Virus record (IMG/VR): IMGVR_UViG_3300037245_004848
Location: 1 to 31,434 of that record
Direction: 5' to 3' (one strand)
DNA length: 31,434 nucleotides
DNA from: a virus
Below are positions 20,657 to 30,022 of this stretch, in pieces. The notes beneath the pieces are model-generated. The model was given only the letters and a program-made list of their open reading frames with translations. It ran no database searches and was not told the origin of the DNA. Within the stretch, counting starts at the first letter, position 1; each line of letters starts with the position of its first letter. The position numbers were made by a program, and so were the translations under genes.

Positions 20657-22084
20657 TCAACTTTCACAAACTGTATAATCAATATAAGAATCTAAAATAA
20701 TAAACCTAACGGGGGCAAAAAATTCTATCTTAATTACCAAATCGTTAAATATTCCCAAATTCTTCCATTCTGTTCTCGTTGTTCTTTCGCCGGTCGCCCC
20801 GAGGAGACCTTCCATTTTATTCCCAAAAGTTACGCCGCCATCTTCTGATATACTTAGAAATATTTTTGGATCATCATAATAAGTATTCAACTCTCCAACT
20901 CCCTGCAAGAAACTAATACCTATTTCGCTTACAATTAGTCTCCTGTTATATGGATCTTTTATTCTAATACCGCTTCTTTCTCTTCTGAATACTTCAGAAT
21001 CATGCGTAATATATGAACTAGACAATTCATGTAGGTTGCTATCATCATATAATAGAACGTAATGCTTATTTCCATAGAATGCATGCGTTTGAACTTTATA
21101 TCTATTCTCTCCAATATATTCTCTTTCAGACCAACTATTATCAGTAATGTCATAACACCACGTGTGATTAGCTGCTGTGAAACTAAGTTCGTAAAAGATG
21201 TGTCCATCTATCTTATAGATATATCCGACAGCATCTGATACGTCATCGTATAATTGTATTTGTATATCTACGTTTCTTGTACTAACTGAAATTGGTAATG
21301 TTCCGTCAGTCATCACAACAGAACCAACACCATTTTCGTTCTTAGATAACCATATTAATCTATTCTCTCCAGTCGCGATGCTTGCTGGAGCAGCACATCC
21401 ATATGGCAAAATCAAATTATTCTGTCTTCTAAATGGGAAATCGGAACCGCCAGCGTTGTACCAAATCTCAGTAGAGATATCACCAAACACAAATAATTGC
21501 CTATGAACAGTTCCAAGTCCAATAACTCTGTCTGGTTTTTCTGTGATGGATGCAAATCTAAGAACATCCCATGCTGTACCGTCATTTAAAGCTGAAACAT
21601 AAAACTCATTTGATCCACCTTTATTTACTATGAAATAACCATCAATATAAACAACATATTCAGGAGACGCAGGGAATCCGGGGGTTACAATCTGAGTAAA
21701 GGACGTCGCCCCTTCATCATAAATATAACCAGCAGCCCCATCGACAAATATTATTTCTTGGCTGTTATTGTAAGCAATAGAAACATTTCCGGTTACGGTT
21801 CCAATTGTACCAAGCAATGTTGGAGTAAGAGCCGCATCAAATACATATACCCTGTCACCTATTACACCATATAAAAGATTTGTGTTAAATTTCGTGTACA
21901 ATTTTCGTCCAACAGCAGATACAGCTATCTCTACAACTTCTTGATAACCCGGCATATCAACTAATACAGGTAATAACGAATCCTTGTCCGAATGGACATA
22001 CATGTTCACCGTACGTTGTGAATCAACAAGCGGATATATATATTCGTTACTAGATCCTATAAGTTTCATCCGAGCTAAAGTCAT
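20657..22084 (-). CDS. Packaged-DNA stabilisation protein, P22 gp10-like
   Basis: 475 residues against about 472 in P22 gp10. This protein forms the hub below the portal and gp4 ring and closes the tail channel. The N-terminus (PLVDSQRTVNMYVHSD...LPVLVDMPGYQ) and the motifs YIDGYFIVNKGGSNEFYVSA, TEIWYNAGGSDFPFRR, GCAAPASIATGENRLIWLS and DNSWSEREYIG are those typical of gp10-family proteins in many podoviruses. The many beta-strand repeats fit its propeller-like fold. It starts on the stop codon of the gp4-like gene (TAATG) and ends 10 bases before the next gene. Confidence 0.88.
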   Translation of the reverse strand: MTLARMKLIGSSNEYIYPLVDSQRTVNMYVHSDKDSLLPVLVDMPGYQEVVEIAVSAVGRKLYTKFNTNLLYGVIGDRVYVFDAALTPTLLGTIGTVTGNVSIAYNNSQEIIFVDGAAGYIYDEGATSFTQIVTPGFPASPEYVVYIDGYFIVNKGGSNEFYVSALNDGTAWDVLRFASITEKPDRVIGLGTVHRQLFVFGDISTEIWYNAGGSDFPFRRQNNLILPYGCAAPASIATGENRLIWLSKNENGVGSVVMTDGTLPISVSTRNVDIQIQLYDDVSDAVGYIYKIDGHIFYELSFTAANHTWCYDITDNSWSEREYIGENRYKVQTHAFYGNKHYVLLYDDSNLHELSSSYITHDSEVFRRERSGIRIKDPYNRRLIVSEIGISFLQGVGELNTYYDDPKIFLSISEDGGVTFGNKMEGLLGATGERTTRTEWKNLGIFNDLVIKIEFFAPVRFIILDSYIDYTVCES

Positions 22085-22815
22085 TAGAATATCACCCCCA
22101 TTCTGCTGTCTTGCGTTACCGTTTGAACGCCGAATGTTGGATTTTGGTTTATAGATAATGCAAAATCAGCTGATGACTTTATTTCTGATACCATCGTTTT
22201 ATATTCATTTTCTTGGAATGCATTCCAATTATCAGATTTATATATGTCTTTAAGTTCTCTTGCTAAAGCATATCTTAAAAATCTATGATAATAGCCAGGA
22301 ACATCATACAAATGGTCTTGTATATCGACATCAGATAGATATAACTTTGCCCTAAAATTACATCTATATGCAACATCTGGAACTGGGAAAAATATTAATT
22401 TAGACGTATCAACGCCTTTCTGTAAAATGACTTTTGTCGGTCTTGCCGTAGTTGAATTGTTTCTAACGATCATGTCGTATTGATCATAACTTACAATAGA
22501 AACTGGATATGAAGTATCGTACTGTGTAGCATATGATACTGTTACATAATCTAATTCAATAATTGGATTAGAGTTAACATCGGAACTAGCATCTTTAGAT
22601 ACAACATATTCATTTTGTGTTGCAACCATATCAAACGATACATCAGTATAATATGGTATATATAGCCCACTAGATTGGAAATAATCTAACATTTCGTTAA
22701 AGTAATACAATCCTGACAATAGTTGTTCCCCCGATAATAGCTTATACGGAGAATATATTCCTATCGTTTCAAATGCTCTGATAATTAAATCATTGACTGT
22801 GATGTCTACACTCAT
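22084..22815 (-). CDS. Head completion adaptor, P22 gp4-like
   Basis: 243 residues. In P22-like phages this adaptor forms a ring under the portal and receives gp10. The helical start (VNDLIIRAFETIGIYSPYKL followed by SGEQLLSGLYYFNEMLDYFQ) and the late helices (YHRFLRYALARELKDIYKSD) bracket a beta-rich insertion, as in the longer gp4/tail-tube-adaptor relatives; P22 gp4 itself is shorter (166). Gene order between coat and gp10 agrees. Start and stop overlap both neighbours (ATGA upstream, TAATG downstream), so translation is coupled through three genes. Confidence 0.75.
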   Translation of the reverse strand: MSVDITVNDLIIRAFETIGIYSPYKLLSGEQLLSGLYYFNEMLDYFQSSGLYIPYYTDVSFDMVATQNEYVVSKDASSDVNSNPIIELDYVTVSYATQYDTSYPVSIVSYDQYDMIVRNNSTTARPTKVILQKGVDTSKLIFFPVPDVAYRCNFRAKLYLSDVDIQDHLYDVPGYYHRFLRYALARELKDIYKSDNWNAFQENEYKTMVSEIKSSADFALSINQNPTFGVQTVTQDSRMGVIF

Positions 22816-23093
22816 TCGACCACCCTAGTCCTTTTTCTTCTGATTTTTATTTCTGGTTTCTCACCATCTTCAGACTCAACTATGTTTTCATGTTCGTTAA
22901 GTTCGTCCGCAACCACAACATCTTGACATTTAGGTACGATTTCAGCACCAACACATACATAATTGTTCTTATCTACAAGACGAGGATCATCAAACCATTC
23001 AATGTAATCAATAAGATTTTGTGCTTCAGCATCAGTAACAACTTTCTTAAGTCCTAATGTCTTAAAGTTCTTATTATATATAACCTTATACAT
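22812..23093 (-). CDS. Small protein between coat and adaptor
   Basis: 93 residues, not recognised. The N-terminal half looks compact (MYKVIYNKNFKTLGLKKVVT, DAEAQNLIDYIEWFDDPRLV), the second half is acidic (ADELNEHENIVESEDGEKPE) and the end is very basic (IKIRRKRTRVVE). It has no counterpart in the P22 order, where gp4 follows the coat gene directly. Its stop overlaps the adaptor start by four bases, so it is made together with it. A capsid accessory or decoration role is possible by position only. Confidence 0.6.
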   Translation of the reverse strand: MYKVIYNKNFKTLGLKKVVTDAEAQNLIDYIEWFDDPRLVDKNNYVCVGAEIVPKCQDVVVADELNEHENIVESEDGEKPEIKIRRKRTRVVE

Positions 23094-23219
23094 AACACTC
23101 CTTATCCTTTATAAAGTAAGGTTGTGGGCGGGAAAGCAAGAAGAAGAAAGCGCCATCCCACCCCTTAACCTAAACTTAAGATACTAAATAGGTCAAATTA
23201 AATAGTAACTCAAATACAT
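23094..23219. other. Structured gap after the coat gene
   Basis: The 126 bases between the coat gene and the next late gene are the longest break inside the virion operon. On the minus strand TAAGG-TGGG (about 23157-23168) can pair with CCCA-CCTTA (about 23118-23128) across a pyrimidine-rich loop, but no T run follows. It could slow or partly end transcription after the abundant coat message, or protect its 3' end; this is unproven. Confidence 0.35.
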
Positions 23220-24446
23220 CTACGAAATTACTCGGAATGTATGTGATGGTATCCATAAGTAACCACACAAAACATCCACACGTAATACGTTCTTATTATC
23301 TAAAATTTCAGCAGACTTAGAAACACGGAGAGAAATTCCGGTTTTAGGATCTCTGAAAGTTGAAGATTCAGGAGTATCAAGTTTTGCCAACGGTGGTGTT
23401 ACAATATAAAGTGATTCATTCGTATAAGCCAAGTTTGCTCTATGAGTACTAACAACAGTAACAACAGCGTTATCAGGAACAACATTTGTCGCAACAGCTG
23501 GAGAGTTAACAATGTTTTGATTTGGATTTGTTGAATCACCGATAATTGCTGGAGATACAGTAAAGGAAAGTTCACCAGATGGATTCGAACTAGCATCTAA
23601 TGTCGCAACAAATTGCATTAATCTACCAGTATTGGTTTTCGTGATTGGATCAACTTTGTATACATCTGCTATTTCAATAATGTCACCAGCTTTAACAATC
23701 TGGGCAATCGTTGCGGTAAATCCATCCATTGCGATAACATTACCTGAGGAAACGTCACCGTTCACAAGAGGAGTGCCAATGGGGCCAGCCGTATATGCAG
23801 TATGAGTTGCAATCAATTGCTCTTCAAACATATCAAACGCAGACAGATGTCCTAATTTAGATTGCATTGAGATATCAGTATTCAATGTAGTATTGAATGA
23901 ATTCTGAAGTGAAGATTTCAATGCGGAAGAGTTAGCTGGTGTAAGAGCCATATAACGATGTTGCATCGGAATGGCAAGTTCAGTCATTTGGGCACTAATA
24001 GAATCAATAGTCGTAAAACTATTAATCGGCGTTCCAACAGTACCGAACCAGTTATATGTATGTAACGCCGCACTAACAGCGATATCTTTGTTCATTTCAC
24101 CAATAATTGCATCAACACCAGGATAGAACACGCGATCCATCCAAGTATCTGCACGCAATTTCGTTGATAAATCATCCGTAGTATAGGTTACAGGATATGA
24201 ATATAAACTCTGCAACGTTAAAGGAAGTGAAGATTCAACAATATCAGATGCTGTAACTGTATTTCCTCGCTGAACTTTACCAAAGTTTTTCAAACGAATA
24301 TTTACTGTATCACCAGCATCATACGTCCTATCTGTGAACATACCATCGTATGAATGATTCGCAGTGTGAAAGAAAGTGTTGTTTAAAATAAAATGAGCAG
24401 CAGCTTCTTTTGAAAGCAGCGTACTATTAATAAATGAATTAGCCAT
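23220..24446 (-). CDS. Major capsid (coat) protein, P22 gp5-like
   Basis: 408 residues against 430 in P22 gp5. Coat subunits of the HK97 fold build the icosahedral head around a scaffold. The start (MANSFINSTLLSKEAAAHFI then NNTFFHTANHSYD), GDTVNIRLKNFGKVQRG, SLYSYPVTYTTDDLSTKLRA and the C-terminal SLYIVTPPLAKLDTPESSTF then ISLRVSKSAEILDNKNVLRV with YLWIPSHTFRV are typical of P22-type coats. The middle beta-rich part around 225-320 matches where P22 has its inserted domain. It lies between scaffold and adaptor, as expected. The binding site GGAG is 7 bases before the ATG. Confidence 0.9.
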   Translation of the reverse strand: MANSFINSTLLSKEAAAHFILNNTFFHTANHSYDGMFTDRTYDAGDTVNIRLKNFGKVQRGNTVTASDIVESSLPLTLQSLYSYPVTYTTDDLSTKLRADTWMDRVFYPGVDAIIGEMNKDIAVSAALHTYNWFGTVGTPINSFTTIDSISAQMTELAIPMQHRYMALTPANSSALKSSLQNSFNTTLNTDISMQSKLGHLSAFDMFEEQLIATHTAYTAGPIGTPLVNGDVSSGNVIAMDGFTATIAQIVKAGDIIEIADVYKVDPITKTNTGRLMQFVATLDASSNPSGELSFTVSPAIIGDSTNPNQNIVNSPAVATNVVPDNAVVTVVSTHRANLAYTNESLYIVTPPLAKLDTPESSTFRDPKTGISLRVSKSAEILDNKNVLRVDVLCGYLWIPSHTFRVIS

Positions 24447-24530
24447 ATGTCATCTCCATGTAAAATGTATTAGTTAATATAATGCCTTTAAAAGCATTCA
24501 ACTTAAAAATTTATATATATAAATCGGTGA

Positions 24531-25382
24531 TTATTTATCACCATACATGCGCTTCTGTTCAACACGTTTACGACGCATAATAGCTTCAAAGCTACCATCA
24601 TCGACAACCGTCTTCGCAGAAGGTTTCACAGGCGAGATTGGTCTGGGAGCATTAGATATTAGTTTCTGTTTCACTTGATTCTGTGCTTGAAATTCTAAGA
24701 AATTCATAGCTTTCATCTGTTCAACAGGTCTAAGTTTGGATATTTCAACAAGCTTCTCTGGATTACTTTTCCAAGTATTATAGAAAACTTCAACACTACC
24801 GGGAGATGCTATCATGGTTTCAACCATTATTGGAGTTAGATGACTGGTAGCCTGTTCAACTACGTCCTCGTAGTCGTCATATTGATCTTTCAAGTCTTGG
24901 ATTTTATCATTAAATGATTTAACCTGAACTTTACGATCATCATATTGTCTTTGCGCTAATTCAGCCTGTCTTATTTGTTGCAACTTCTTTATAACGAGAC
25001 CTTCAGTACTATTCTCTTCAACATAACTTCCTGTTGTAGGATCTAGTATCTTACCGGCCTGACTTTCATCAGTTGACGGGTTATATACAGCAGCAACCTG
25101 CCTTTTAAGCTCTTCTAACTCTGCATCTTTTTCACGTAATTGTCTTTTAGTTTGCCTATCTTTCTGAGCAAGCCTCTTTTTTACCCAATCTAATTTCTCC
25201 GGCTGCTGATCGTCAGTCAATGCTTCTTCTGGTTCACCTTCAGAAACTTCTTCAATTGTTTCTTCCGATTCACTATTTTCCGTAATATTTTCAGACACTT
25301 CAGTTTCATTACTTAAAGTATCTTCAACAGTTTCGGTTACATCTTCCTCTCTAACCAACAAACCATCTTCAGAATCAATCAT
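24531..25382 (-). CDS. Scaffolding protein, P22 gp8-like
   Basis: 283 residues from the ATG at 25382 (MIDSEDGLL), preferred because AGGAGA lies 5 bases upstream; longer in-frame starts up to 25421 lack such a site. P22 gp8 has 303 residues. Residues 1-65 are very acidic, followed by a charged coiled-coil part (KKRLAQKDRQTKRQLREKDA then ELEELKRQ) and further helices. The C-terminus is short and basic (IMRRKRVEQKRMYGDK), like the helix-turn-helix by which P22 scaffold binds coat. It would guide head assembly and then leave. Position between portal and coat is decisive. Confidence 0.82.
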   Translation of the reverse strand: MIDSEDGLLVREEDVTETVEDTLSNETEVSENITENSESEETIEEVSEGEPEEALTDDQQPEKLDWVKKRLAQKDRQTKRQLREKDAELEELKRQVAAVYNPSTDESQAGKILDPTTGSYVEENSTEGLVIKKLQQIRQAELAQRQYDDRKVQVKSFNDKIQDLKDQYDDYEDVVEQATSHLTPIMVETMIASPGSVEVFYNTWKSNPEKLVEISKLRPVEQMKAMNFLEFQAQNQVKQKLISNAPRPISPVKPSAKTVVDDGSFEAIMRRKRVEQKRMYGDK

Positions 25383-25488
25383 ATTTTTCTCCTGACTGTA
25401 CATTTCGGCGTACATAACCAATTACTATGAATTCCCGGTTCATATTTCCGTCCGCTTACAAAGCGTGATGATTTAGTCTACCATTAAA

Positions 25489-27591
25489 TTATTCATTTTC
25501 AATCTTTAATGCTTTTTTTAGTATATCATTTTCACGTCGTAATTTCATTCCCTCAGTTTTTATCAATTCTTGCTGATAGCTTAGCTTGGCTTTGCCAATA
25601 TTTGCGGCAGCTTGAATCTTATCAGCTTGATTTTTACTAAAATCTTTTCTCATATTAGATTGAGCTGTAATCATTTTAGATTTAGCAGATAATAGACTCG
25701 CATCAGCTTTCTTTTGCTCTGCTTGTGCAACACTCTGCATCATCATTGCCTGTGGATTCGGGGGAGGAGGCGGAGGAGTTTCACCTCTTTCTTCCATCGC
25801 TATGTTAGGTATTACATGATCTCTAATACGCTTAACTATTTGAGCAACGTTGCTTACCTCAAGATTCTCAGCTACTAAATCAGGTATAACTTCACCAACC
25901 TTAGGTATCATTGATATTAAACTAATCATCTGAGCATACGATTCAGCTTTTTGCACTGTAAATGAAGAACCTGCTGTAATTTCAATGTCATAATCTCTTC
26001 GTTTAATTTGATTTTCGTATTCATCCTTACCTATAAGTTTATTAATCTCAACAGGAACTTTTCCAACGCCTTCTTTGTTTAAAGTAATGGTTCTATATGT
26101 ATCATATATTGTTGGAATTAAGTCTAAAATAACTCTACCAAGTTGAGATTGTGCTCTTAAAAGATTATCAGGATACATAAATGCAGTGGTATTCTGCTGA
26201 GTTATTCTTGTTTTTATAGCAACGTTTGCTACCTCATTACTTCTACCTCCAGATGCTGGTTCATATCTACCTAAAATCGTAAACAAATCATGTTCAGCTC
26301 TTTGATATTGCTGTAACAATGAAGCGGGTATTTCTAATGGGGGAATTGGAATCGGGCCCCCACCAGTTTGAGGATCCGGGTCATATAACAAGGCCATGTT
26401 ATCGTTATCTAACCCCTTCCAAGCCTGTTGTTCCTTTTCAACATTTGCTCTCGTTGCTAAAAATCTTTCCTTTCTTCCGCCTTTAATATAACTTATCGTT
26501 TCTGTTGCTAAATAATTTATGAATTTTTGAGTATCAACAGCAAATTTAATAAATGGACGAGTTATTTGCTTACCCCTATCATACCAACTATCGCCCTCAA
26601 CATATATTAATGGTAAGTATTTTGAAGGCCATTCATTCTCTTCTAATATCCTATCCCTTAAAAGTCTGTAATGTTTTATTGTGCAATAAGATGAGTCTCG
26701 TTCATCAACTACTTCTATTGATTCAACTCCAGACGTTAAATTTACGCCACGTCCAGTAGCTTCAGATAAAAGCTCTAAGTTTTGAAGGTTCTTCAATTTC
26801 TCTCTTTTTTCTCTTAATACTTTATCGACATCTTTTTTATCTACCGTACTTCCATCGCTAAGCTTACATATTTTCTTTTTATGCCATTCTTTAACGTAGT
26901 GATCAGCTATTGTTACGGTATCTTCGTTAACCCATTCAATAACATCCATTTCAGCTGGGCTTTCGAATTGCATTTGCCTTATATCATCAGGATTTATATT
27001 ATATTTCTTTTCTAATTCTTTTATTGATATGTAACTTATAACCCCACATACCTCACCATCGCTCTTATCTGATTCTTTGGCGGCAGAATCCCAATAACAT
27101 GATTCTGGTTCCTCTATGCAAACAACTTTTATTTCCTGATCGAATGAATCCTCATTCCTATAATCAACGCTAACAAATATTGCACCATAACCGATCTCTA
27201 ATTGGTTCTTATATGCTGTCTCATACACAATATCTGTTTTCGAATTATATGCGATAGACTTTAATATATCTTCTATAAACTCTGATTCTTCAATCACCTT
27301 TTCATAGTCTTCGTCATCATAATCTTTCGGGGTTATTTTTAGATTAGGTGACATTTGTCTTACTTCACCAATTAATTGCATGACAAACGCGTACAACTTA
27401 TTAACTGTCATCGGAACTTTATTGTGAATCCTATAATACTGTTCGGCTGCGCTATCCCATTGATTACCAAATAAGAAATTTTTAAGCGACCGGCCAGTCA
27501 AATTATTATCTTTAAAATAACTAAACCAACTTTCAATTTGACCTGTAAAAGTATCAATAAGTTCACTGTTGTCTTTGCTATCATTTTCCAT
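25489..27591 (-). CDS. Portal protein, P22 gp1-like
   Basis: 700 residues against 725 in P22 gp1. Twelve copies form the ring through which DNA enters and leaves the head. The N-terminal part (FLFGNQWDSAAEQYYRIHNK, VPMTVNKLYAFVMQLIGEVR then QMSPNLKITP), CIEEPESCYWDSAAKESDKS, LPLIYVEGDSWYDRGKQITR and ARANVEKE-like NVEKEQQAWKGLDNDN then PIPPLEIPASLLQQYQRAEH are typical of this portal family. The C-terminal 110 residues, after a run of six prolines, are Gln/Lys/Ala-rich helix (AEQKKADASLLSAKSKMITA), matching the long barrel of P22. It follows the large terminase by 18 bases, with AGGA upstream. Confidence 0.9.
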   Translation of the reverse strand: MENDSKDNSELIDTFTGQIESWFSYFKDNNLTGRSLKNFLFGNQWDSAAEQYYRIHNKVPMTVNKLYAFVMQLIGEVRQMSPNLKITPKDYDDEDYEKVIEESEFIEDILKSIAYNSKTDIVYETAYKNQLEIGYGAIFVSVDYRNEDSFDQEIKVVCIEEPESCYWDSAAKESDKSDGEVCGVISYISIKELEKKYNINPDDIRQMQFESPAEMDVIEWVNEDTVTIADHYVKEWHKKKICKLSDGSTVDKKDVDKVLREKREKLKNLQNLELLSEATGRGVNLTSGVESIEVVDERDSSYCTIKHYRLLRDRILEENEWPSKYLPLIYVEGDSWYDRGKQITRPFIKFAVDTQKFINYLATETISYIKGGRKERFLATRANVEKEQQAWKGLDNDNMALLYDPDPQTGGGPIPIPPLEIPASLLQQYQRAEHDLFTILGRYEPASGGRSNEVANVAIKTRITQQNTTAFMYPDNLLRAQSQLGRVILDLIPTIYDTYRTITLNKEGVGKVPVEINKLIGKDEYENQIKRRDYDIEITAGSSFTVQKAESYAQMISLISMIPKVGEVIPDLVAENLEVSNVAQIVKRIRDHVIPNIAMEERGETPPPPPPNPQAMMMQSVAQAEQKKADASLLSAKSKMITAQSNMRKDFSKNQADKIQAAANIGKAKLSYQQELIKTEGMKLRRENDILKKALKIENE

Positions 27592-27609
27592 ATTTAATCC
27601 TTAACCATG

Positions 27610-29166
27610 TTAACACCACGCCGGTGCTGAAGAATAAAAATCGTCGCCTATCTTTGTCTTCTTCTGCTCTAATATATATTCTAAGCAAATATACTGCAAG
27701 CAATCTTGAATATCACTGAATGGATGTGTTTTATCAGGCATTTCTCTGAATGTTTCTTCTCCAATTACTCGTAATTTCTTGTAATTATATTTACCTAAAA
27801 ACCCTTTTCTTAATGTTGGACACTTATCTTTATCAATAAGAATTGCTGGCCTACCATCAATTAACTTTGATAAAAATTGTTTTACGGAATCTAATCTTTT
27901 TAATACGTCATTCGATAAAGCTTTTCTTGTTGCTATCCCACACTCCCCCAATACTTGCATACATGAATGTTTAGTTGAATCTGATGGCCTATCTGAAGGA
28001 TCGCCAACAGAAACATAAGGATTTCCAGTAAAGTTTGCTTTAAGATATGGATACACAACATTCTGAGCCAATTCTCTAACAGAAGTATTTTCTGTACAGA
28101 ATTCCTTTAGAATAAGCAGCTGACCAGATTTAGATAACTGCGCAATAAGACATGCTGGAGTTAGACCAAAATCCCATCCAAGTATAATATCCACATTTGC
28201 ATCTTCTTTAATGCCAGAGTCAGCATGTAAATCATCATTATAGTTTGGATATACTTTCTTACCACTAATTACAGCGCCATATTCCCCCATGCAAAATACT
28301 TTTATGAATTCCTTAGTCTCTCCAAGCGCTAAATCTTCATAATATGATGGTGATTGAATATGAATCATATTATCAGCATCTTTATTTGTAATGTATTTTC
28401 CATCTACCTCCATCAATCCAGGAGGTTGTTTATGCATCACATATTTATCAGGCTTTTCAACCTCAAATATCCTGTATATCCAACTATCAATATCGGGTGG
28501 ATTAGTATCGCCAATTATCCCAGTCCAGTATGGACACGGTTCATCCTTTTTTCTTTCTTTCTTTCCAAGCATTTGAGCGGTTGGATATCGTCCATTAATA
28601 CGAGATTTAACATTTGAAAGAACTGCCGAGTCTAACTCGGATGTTTCATTAAGATATGCGCCAGTAAATTCAATGGATTTCATTTTCTTTACATCTTCCG
28701 CTCTATCTACGGCTAAAAACATTAATTCTAAAACAATCTTACCATCTTTTGTTGCAAACTCATGAATACACTTTATTCCATACTGACGATTTATTCGTAC
28801 GTTACCAAGCTTACCAAACCAATGAAGCCATGTCTGAAGTGTAGTCGATTCAAGTTCTCCATATGTATTTCTAATGATTAACCATTTTGAACGTCTAACG
28901 CCGTCAGAACATGGAATCATGTTAATTGCTCTCAACACTATTTCCGCACAACATCCAGAGCTTTTCCCTGATCCGTACGGGCCCATAATTAATCGAACGA
29001 AGCTATCGTCACCATGGAATATGTTAAATGTTTTACTGGGAACATATAATCTGTTTTCCAGTTCAAGTGAATGTTCGATATCGTCTGCCGTTACTGATAT
29101 TTCCGTTGTTCTATTTAGAACTTCCTCCAAACGCTTTATATCGCTTAATACTTTAAGCTTATTCAT
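27610..29166 (-). CDS. Terminase large subunit (packaging ATPase and nuclease)
   Basis: 518 residues against 499 in P22 gp2. The ATPase that pumps DNA into the head shows Walker A GPYGSGKSS at 62-70, Walker B EFTGAYLNE ending at catalytic E174, and the coupling motif GIIGDTNPPD at 216-225. The C-terminal nuclease has GWDFG (D332), VSVGDPSDRPSD and a late acidic motif HPFSDIQDCLQYI. It probably works by headful packaging as in P22; the window cannot show the pac site. Its start overlaps the end of the small subunit gene by 8 bases. Confidence 0.93.
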   Translation of the reverse strand: MNKLKVLSDIKRLEEVLNRTTEISVTADDIEHSLELENRLYVPSKTFNIFHGDDSFVRLIMGPYGSGKSSGCCAEIVLRAINMIPCSDGVRRSKWLIIRNTYGELESTTLQTWLHWFGKLGNVRINRQYGIKCIHEFATKDGKIVLELMFLAVDRAEDVKKMKSIEFTGAYLNETSELDSAVLSNVKSRINGRYPTAQMLGKKERKKDEPCPYWTGIIGDTNPPDIDSWIYRIFEVEKPDKYVMHKQPPGLMEVDGKYITNKDADNMIHIQSPSYYEDLALGETKEFIKVFCMGEYGAVISGKKVYPNYNDDLHADSGIKEDANVDIILGWDFGLTPACLIAQLSKSGQLLILKEFCTENTSVRELAQNVVYPYLKANFTGNPYVSVGDPSDRPSDSTKHSCMQVLGECGIATRKALSNDVLKRLDSVKQFLSKLIDGRPAILIDKDKCPTLRKGFLGKYNYKKLRVIGEETFREMPDKTHPFSDIQDCLQYICLEYILEQKKTKIGDDFYSSAPAWC

Positions 29167-29749
29167 TCAATTCTTTCTCTCTAGCCATTTTCTCAAGATT
29201 ATTAAGCTTCTCTAATATCTCAGAGTTTGTTTCTTCTCTTTCTTCTATCTTTGATTTATTGTCAATCAACGACATAAGATTGCTTGCGGCAGATTGAGTA
29301 ACCATTCCATCTTGAACCATCTCAGTTACTTGCTTAACGGCTTTAGCATTATCTTCAGTTGAAAATCTCTTTGGTAACCCCTTTGCCGGAGCTTCCCAGA
29401 ACAAACCAAGATGCCTTCCAAGTAATTCTAGCGCCTTAACCGCGCATGGCTTTCCTTCGTTCTCATTAATAATAGCTATCAAATTCTCTATTATGTATTT
29501 CTCGTCGACAAGGCTCTCTTTTATTATAATTGAACGCTCATCAACAATTTTTTCACTCATTTTCTCCATTTGTTGTTCATAATATTCATGAACAAGCTTT
29601 CTCCTAAATACCCTAGAAGCATCTATTCTCGTATTGCGATTTACTTTTGTTTTCCCATACGTTTTTACAAATGCGTCTATTTGACTTCCACATTTTATGT
29701 ATTCGTCAATATATGCTCTTTGTTGAAGTGATAACGTTTGAATACGCAT
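29159..29749 (-). CDS. Terminase small subunit
   Basis: 196 residues. The N-terminus LSLQQRAYIDEYIKCGSQID then AFVKTYGKTKV...SRVFRRKLVHEYYEQQMEKM follows the DNA-binding pattern of Terminase_2-type small subunits (L-xxQxxF-xxY...A...Y). Then comes a helical region (IIENLIAIINENEGKPCAVK, ALELLGRHLGLF) that would oligomerise, and a Lys/Glu-rich C-terminal helix that may contact the large subunit. Such proteins recognise phage DNA to begin packaging. It lies directly upstream of the large subunit. The ATG has no strong binding site, so coupling to the short upstream gene is likely. Confidence 0.85.
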   Translation of the reverse strand: MRIQTLSLQQRAYIDEYIKCGSQIDAFVKTYGKTKVNRNTRIDASRVFRRKLVHEYYEQQMEKMSEKIVDERSIIIKESLVDEKYIIENLIAIINENEGKPCAVKALELLGRHLGLFWEAPAKGLPKRFSTEDNAKAVKQVTEMVQDGMVTQSAASNLMSLIDNKSKIEEREETNSEILEKLNNLEKMAREKELNE

Positions 29750-29758
29750 GGGGATATA

Positions 29759-29872
29759 TTAGTTATTACATGGGGGTTGTTTTTTGTCAGCGTTTTCGCG
29801 CTTCTTGAACATTTTCCCTATCTTTTTTAAGAGAAAAGAAAATACATTGACGATAATTTTAAATATTCTCAT
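29759..29872 (-). CDS. 37-residue peptide at the head of the late operon
   Basis: A 37-residue frame with a strong binding site (AAGGAG, 5 bases before the ATG), ending 9 bases before the small terminase gene. The N-terminal 17 residues are amphipathic or hydrophobic (MRIFKIIVNVFSFLLKK) and the rest is basic (IGKMFKKRENADKKQ). It is the first gene after the leftward promoter. It may be a membrane-associated peptide or a leader that feeds ribosomes to the terminase gene, which has a poor site of its own. Confidence 0.5.
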   Translation of the reverse strand: MRIFKIIVNVFSFLLKKIGKMFKKRENADKKQPPCNN

Positions 29873-29915
29873 ATCAACTCCTTTTAATTAACAAAATATA
29901 ATAAATCAATAATAC

Positions 29916-29944
29916 ATTATATGTCCGACGGACACAATAAACAA
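29916..29944 (-). promoter_or_regulatory. Leftward late-operon promoter with palindromic operator
   Basis: On the minus strand TTGTTT (29944-29939) and a perfect TATAAT (29921-29916) are 17 bases apart. The spacer contains the perfect palindrome TGTCCG-T-CGGACA (29934-29922), GC-rich in an AT-rich gap and immediately abutting the -10 box. A dimeric regulator bound there would cover the promoter. The first gene starts about 50 bases downstream. Confidence 0.6.
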
Positions 29945-29993
29945 CGCATCTTAGAGTTTTATAGATTATTTATAAATATCTTATAAATTGTTA

Positions 29994-30022
29994 TTGACAT
30001 ACTAATAAGTTAGTAATATTAT
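29994..30022 (+). promoter_or_regulatory. Rightward early promoter with palindromic operator
   Basis: A perfect TTGACA (29994-29999) and TATTAT (30017-30022) are 17 bases apart. The spacer contains the palindrome ACTAA-4-TTAGT (30001-30014). Transcription would begin near 30029, which rules out the in-frame ATG at 30021 as the start of the next gene and supports the one at 30078. Confidence 0.7.

Noticed and set aside
25383-25421. Thirteen-residue N-terminal extension of the scaffold
   Set aside because: The upstream ATGs lack binding sites; AGGAGA lies 5 bases before the ATG at 25382.
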